Source: Conidiobolus incongruus B7586 (taxonomy: Eukaryota; Entomophthoromycota; Entomophthoromycetes; Entomophthorales; Conidiobolaceae). Taken from it: a stretch of 26,287 nt of DNA. The notes under the pieces were generated by a model. The model was not told where the DNA came from. It worked only from the letters and a program-made list of their open reading frames with translations, and made no database searches. The position numbers were made by a program, and so were the translations under genes. Below, in pieces: positions 21,784 to 26,287 of the stretch (positions are counted from its first letter, which is position 1; each line of letters begins with the position of its first letter). The DNA is taken from positions 1 through 26,287 of the forward strand of contig JNEM01010513.1 of assembly GCA_000697335.1 (NCBI GenBank), written 5' to 3'.

Positions 21784-22430
21784 TGATCTCTGAACCTCCT
21801 CTCATACAGCGTGATGGAATTACTCAAGCAGACTTGAAGAAAAATGAACCTAACCAAGTCTAATATGCTAATCGAATTTTAAATTTCAATTCTCAAATTC
21901 AAATTCAAGAGTTTTAACAATTTTTTATTGATTTGAATGTTTGTCATTTAGAAATTAGTCAGGTCGATTGAGCAATAATAAATAGAATTCTTTGATATCA
22001 AGTGATATTCGAATCGGTGATTTCAATAATAATAGATACCATGAAATAGAAATATTTACAAGAATATCAATATAATACTTTAAATAGACTTCATGGATAA
22101 ACAAATTTACTTTGTATTTACTTTATAGATTCAAATTAATCATAATATTTTCAATTTCACTATTTTTAATCTATCAGAAAATTCATAGCATTAAATTTTA
22201 ATTAATTTTCATTTTTTGTGCATTTGCTGCTCCTCAGCCTAACATTCAAAGATCTCGTGATGTAACAAAGATGTCCGTGAACAAAGATTGATACTATTGC
22301 TGGAACTTATAATGCTTCTGGCATCACACTTGAAAGTTTCTTTGGTAATATTGTATATTGTCTTATAAGTGCTGCCAGCTATAGAAGAAATGGGAGGATG
22401 GGGACAATTGCAAATATTATTTAACTAAGA
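21784..22430 (+). pseudogene. Gene-like islands, probably a decayed gene of unknown kind
   Basis: Two islands stand out by base composition. At 21784-21861 an ATG opens 26 codons (MISEPPLIQRDGITQADLKK...), and the same frame stays gene-like, with several stops, to about 22095. At 22205-22425 a hydrophobic stretch IFIFCAFAAPQP resembles the end of a secretion signal, and the codon-like signal then moves to another frame (GTYNASGITLESFFGNIVYC). G/C is about 40% in the islands against roughly 20-25% around them. No family is recognised and the islands may not belong together. A working gene with unusual introns is possible but no convincing splice pattern was found. Confidence 0.3.
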
Positions 22431-23478
22431 GATGATGCTGTTAATTTATTTGTTAGAAATAGCTAATCTTAAAATCAATTCAAATATACAGTTTTCAAGT
22501 ATTTTTAATTTAAATTAATTCTATAATAGAGTATTAAACAATGTAAAATGAATAATTAATATAATATAATATAAATATATATACTTTAGAAATTAAAACC
22601 TTTATATTAATGTATATCTAGCCAAATACTCAAATATAAGGTTTAGTGGAATAAAATTAAATCAATATTTGAATTGCAAAGTTATGCCTAAAGTAACAAA
22701 AATTAAATTAATATTTAATCATATAAAATCAAGTTGAAATTCATTGGGCTACCAATTATTAAAATCAAAATAAATGATTTAAAAGATATTGATAAATAAT
22801 TTTAATTTGCCTATAATAAATTGTTGTTAGTCTATAAACAAATCTATTGAAAAAAATGAATCTATGAATGAATAAAATAAAATAAATTTATGATGTTTGT
22901 TGCATAATGAAATCACAGTCTAATCTGCTAGTTGAATTTAGGATAATAAAGATTGAAATGCTGAAAATTTTATTTCAAATGATTATATAATGGTTATAAT
23001 ATTTAATTTCTTTTTAGTATATTCAAATATCTAAGTAACTAAAATGCCAATTAATTTAATAGCCCACTGATTGTATCAAAAAAAATGTTTGATCCCTGGT
23101 TCAAGTATCAAATTGATACTACTATTTAACAAGTATAAAATAAGAACAATTATTCGTTTATTAAAATAAAATTAATTCAAAATTAATCCTCAAAATTATA
23201 TGATTGATTTAATGTTTTGATATTTGTATATATATTAATTAAGTTGGAATATTAGAGATAAAATCTTAGGGAATAATTGTTTTTGAAAAAATATCACCAT
23301 TAATTTATCGATGATAAATTAATAAGAATTAAAATTTGAATAAATTAAACAATTATCTCAAATTATAAAAATCAGTCAGAGTATTCAATAAAAATTAAAT
23401 GATAAACAATAGTAGATTTAGTCAAATATATCTCATTATAAAAAATTAATAGTAATTTTTAAAGTTTGGTTAATTTCT
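22431..23478. other. AT-rich gap downstream of COPB2
   Basis: The right end should hold the COPB2 3' untranslated region. A small hairpin near 23077-23124 (GTATCAA...TTGATAC) contains a GGTTCAAG string but does not fold as a tRNA. Nothing else is recognised. Confidence 0.45.
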
Positions 23479-26275
23479 TTAAGATAATAAATTATCCAAA
23501 TTTTCATCTTGAACGGGTAAAGTAACTTCAGTCTCTTCAAGCAGATCCATCTCCTATAAAAATTAAAATCATGTTAGTTCATCAAATTGCCTGGATAAGT
23601 AATTAATTATACTTTAATCGACCCAGTTCCAGTTGTATTAACCTCCATGGAAATATGAGATTGATTGTCGCTAATAGTATCATCTGCTAAGGATGATACC
23701 TCGTCAATTTCCTCTTTTCCAGTGCCTCTCCTGGAGGAGGTGGCTGGGGACAGAGTGGTGGGAGAAACAGAATTGATATTACCATTTACTTGATTTTGAG
23801 TAGGTTCAGCGTTCTCCGAGAGTTTTTCCGATCCTACATCTTCTTGAGGAGCCTCTTCAACATTTCCATTGTTAGTTAGTCGGGGGAATAAGTTAGGGTA
23901 TTGCTCAGGATCAGCCAAAGCTTCAGCGGCCTTGGGCTGCTTCTTAGCTTCAAGGTAAGATTTCCAATTTTGGACTAAAGGTGAAATTTTTTCGGGGGCA
24001 TATGTACGGGCGTATATAGCAGCTTCGGGTATACGCTTAGTCTCACTGAGTAGTGAAATGGATTTGTCTGTTTGTTGAGTAAGTAAAGAGCACATCATAG
24101 CGACATTATTCTGACCGGCTGATTTAGATGATTCTAAAAGTTCTTCAAGAGCGGCTCGATTACCAGTTGAGGAATATAAAAGAAGTAAACCGGGGAAATC
24201 GTTAGCCTTCTTCATACATTCTTCAGCAACTTCGATATCCCAAGCATTGAGAGCTTGATCACCAACAATACGCCACTTAGTTTCGTTATCAACTTGTTTG
24301 GCAATATCCAAGGCAATATTCAAATTATTTAAGCCAAGAGCAAGATCAAATTTGTGGTCAAGATCGTTGGTAATGTTAAGCGCTAACTCTTTAAGACCTT
24401 GTGATTCAAGGAAGCGTGCGACCTTGTTGCGCTGATGTTCTGGGATTTGAGGCAACAATGACTCTGCAGCATCTAAATCTCCACGAAGAATAAGCGTTTG
24501 GTATTCCAAAACTGTAAGAGATAAGGCATAACTGATAATGTTGAATTCTTTGTCAATCAAATAGACACGGCTATCACGAGGTAAATAACCCAAAAGATGG
24601 TAAGAAGGTTTGTCGAAATGAGCAACAGTATTCACTTCATTTCCAACCAAATAGTTGAGTCTACCCAAAGAAGAAGTGTACAAAAAGCAATCTCCAATCC
24701 ATTTAGCAGTTTTAACATTCTCAGAAATTTCAGCAGTGACTTCGAAGGCATCTTCAACTCCTTCAATGCCAACATCACCACCGGATTCAATAAATTGATT
24801 GAAGGCAGCACGGTTGAATTGAAGGATATAAAAGTTGGTGTCACAAACAATAGCAACAAATTCTCCAGATTCAGACCAGAAGACATTCTTGGCAGCTACA
24901 TCGATCTTACGAACCAACAACCCAGTTTCCCAGTCAAAGAATAAGATAAAACTGGAAGAGCGGACTGCTAAAAGAGTGCCTCCATAAATTTGCTCTGGTG
25001 TGAATTGGAATTGAGGAAGTCCTTCTTTTTTTTCTTTGAAATTCTTGAAGAGCTGAATTTGATTGGAAGTGGTTCTAGTAGCGTAATGATTGGAATCTTG
25101 AGCCCATACAAATTCTAAACCTTGACCGAAACTCTTACTGCGCCAAGCTAGAGCAGTGTAAATAATGAATTCACCATCACCACAGACAGTGACGAATCTC
25201 CCATTGGGACTGTGTTGTAAAGTTTGAGGGTATACTTCGCAAGTTCCTAAATCTTTAATAGGAACAGTGATTCTTTCTCCATCTTTGAGATTTTCATCCA
25301 AACTGGCTTTGATGTTTGCGCTTTGAATTTCATTTTGCTTGGACCAAATAATTCTGCCACTATTATCCATAGATGCAACAGGATCATCTTTACCCAATTT
25401 AATTACGACAGTACCTTCTTCAAAACCTAAAGCTAAAGAAATTGAATTGCGTTGATAACCAATAGCCCAAGCACGATCTAAAGCATAGTTTAAGTTGGTA
25501 GCTACTCTGTAGGTATTTTGCTGCCAAACTTTAACATTTCCATCTTCGGAACCAGATACAATGAAAGGTAAATCAGGTAAGAAGACAGCGAAAGAAACAT
25601 TATGGTTGTGACCAGTCAAGGTACGGATACAGTTTTTGTTAGTATAATCCCAGATCTTAATGGATTTATCATCACCACCAGAAATGATATAAGGCTTATC
25701 ATTACCAAAGTAGTAGTTGACACAGTTAACACCCTTCTCGTGGCCTTCTAAAGTAAAGTTGGCAGTCCCAGAGCCAAGACTCCAAACTTTAATTGTTTTA
25801 TCCAAAGAAGCGGAAGCAAAAGTATTAGTATCTTTCATGTTGAAAGCCGTTTGCATAACGTAATGAGTATGGCCTTCAAAAACTTGTACACATTTCCAAT
25901 TTTTATCCCAGTCAAAACACTTAATGGTTAAATCGTCGGAACAAGTAATAATATATGGGAGAGTGGGATGTACGGATATGTATCTAATATAGTCATCGTG
26001 AGCTTCGAAGCTAGCTACTTTTTCACCAGTGTTATAATTAAAAACTCTAACTAATTTATCATCAGAACCGGTAACAATCCAGTTCTTTCTAGAAATAAAT
26101 TTGGCAGTACGAACTAGAGATCAATAAAGTTAAAAGAGTATATAAAAGTTTTAAGATTATATAAATACCTGGAACACTGGTAACTTCCCAAGTTTTAACC
26201 ATAGCCTAAAATATTAATCTGTAAGTGGTAAATAAGTAGTAATCAAATAAATTCTACCTGAGTTTCATGATTCAA
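23479..26275 (-). CDS. SEC27: Coatomer subunit beta' (COPB2/Sec27), N-terminus beyond the window
   Basis: This subunit of the COPI coat binds dilysine cargo signals and drives Golgi-to-ER retrograde transport. Visible exons are 26275-26258, 26205-26169, 26113-23613 and 23553-23479, all in phase, coding for 876 residues. About 35 N-terminal residues should lie past the right edge, since an acceptor (TATAG) precedes 26275. The N-terminal half is a WD40 propeller pair, with FEGHTHYVMQ, ASLDKTIKVW, LEGHEKGVNCVNYYFGNDKP and SGSEDGNVKVW as clear repeats. The middle holds the coatomer WD-associated region (DGERITVPIKDLGTCEVYPQ, FNIISYALSLTVLEYQT). The C-terminal solenoid includes EAAIYARTYAPEKI and ALADPEQYPNLFP. 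A Ser/Thr-rich tail leads to a separately spliced acidic end, EMDLLEETEV...NLDNLLS. Introns are 52, 55 and 59 nt. Confidence 0.96.
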
Positions 26276-26287
26276 CTATACTTTTAG

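Noticed and set aside
23070-23125. Possible tRNA: GGTTCAAG string resembling a B box beside a small hairpin.
   Set aside because: The presumed T-stem does not pair, there is no A box at the right distance, and no acceptor stem can be formed.

Overview
The window looks like nuclear DNA from an AT-rich, intron-rich fungus. The genes carry many short GT...AG introns, mostly 48-68 nt. Gaps between genes are long and very AT-rich, and no bacterial-type operons are visible. Afi1 with its Arf3-docking and SPA domains is a fungal protein, and the Mob2 reads closest to fission-yeast Mob2. A six-segment Kv channel together with this base composition suggests an early-diverging lineage. A Conidiobolus-like entomophthoralean would fit, but that is inference. 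Translation uses the standard code: seven of the eight genes end in TAA and one ends in TGA.

Layout from left to right: AFI1 (464-3060, 7 exons), LSM8 (3758-4225, 4 exons), a voltage-gated K+ channel (4724-6145, 1 exon), LTV1 (7494-9371, 7 exons), a nine-zinc-knuckle CNBP/Gis2 protein (10779-11438, 1 exon), MOB2 (13897-14793, 5 exons), an unrecognised Trp-rich helical-repeat protein (18118-19047, 3 exons), and COPB2/SEC27 (23479-26275, running off the right edge). All eight lie on the minus strand. Exon coordinates were worked out by hand from reading frame, splice dinucleotides and remembered family sequences. They agree in phase throughout.

The gaps are not all empty. At 12634-13135 there is a 502-bp internally deleted mariner transposon with TA duplications, imperfect terminal inverted repeats and the N-terminal DNA-binding part of its transposase still readable. 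Between about 15.24 and 17.97 kb there are old, heavily broken traces of a Ty3/gypsy pol region. At 21.8-22.4 kb there are GC-elevated, gene-like islands that look like a decayed gene. A 50-nt inverted repeat sits exactly on the stop codon of the unrecognised gene, and that gene has a clear CCAAT plus TATA promoter arrangement.

The intact genes are mostly housekeeping or polarity functions: vesicle traffic (COPB2, AFI1), polarised growth (MOB2 with NDR kinase, AFI1 with Arf3), RNA metabolism (LSM8, CNBP) and 40S ribosome assembly (LTV1). Nothing shows that they act as a cluster. The most novel item is the 269-residue protein with about three ~33-residue Trp-containing repeats.
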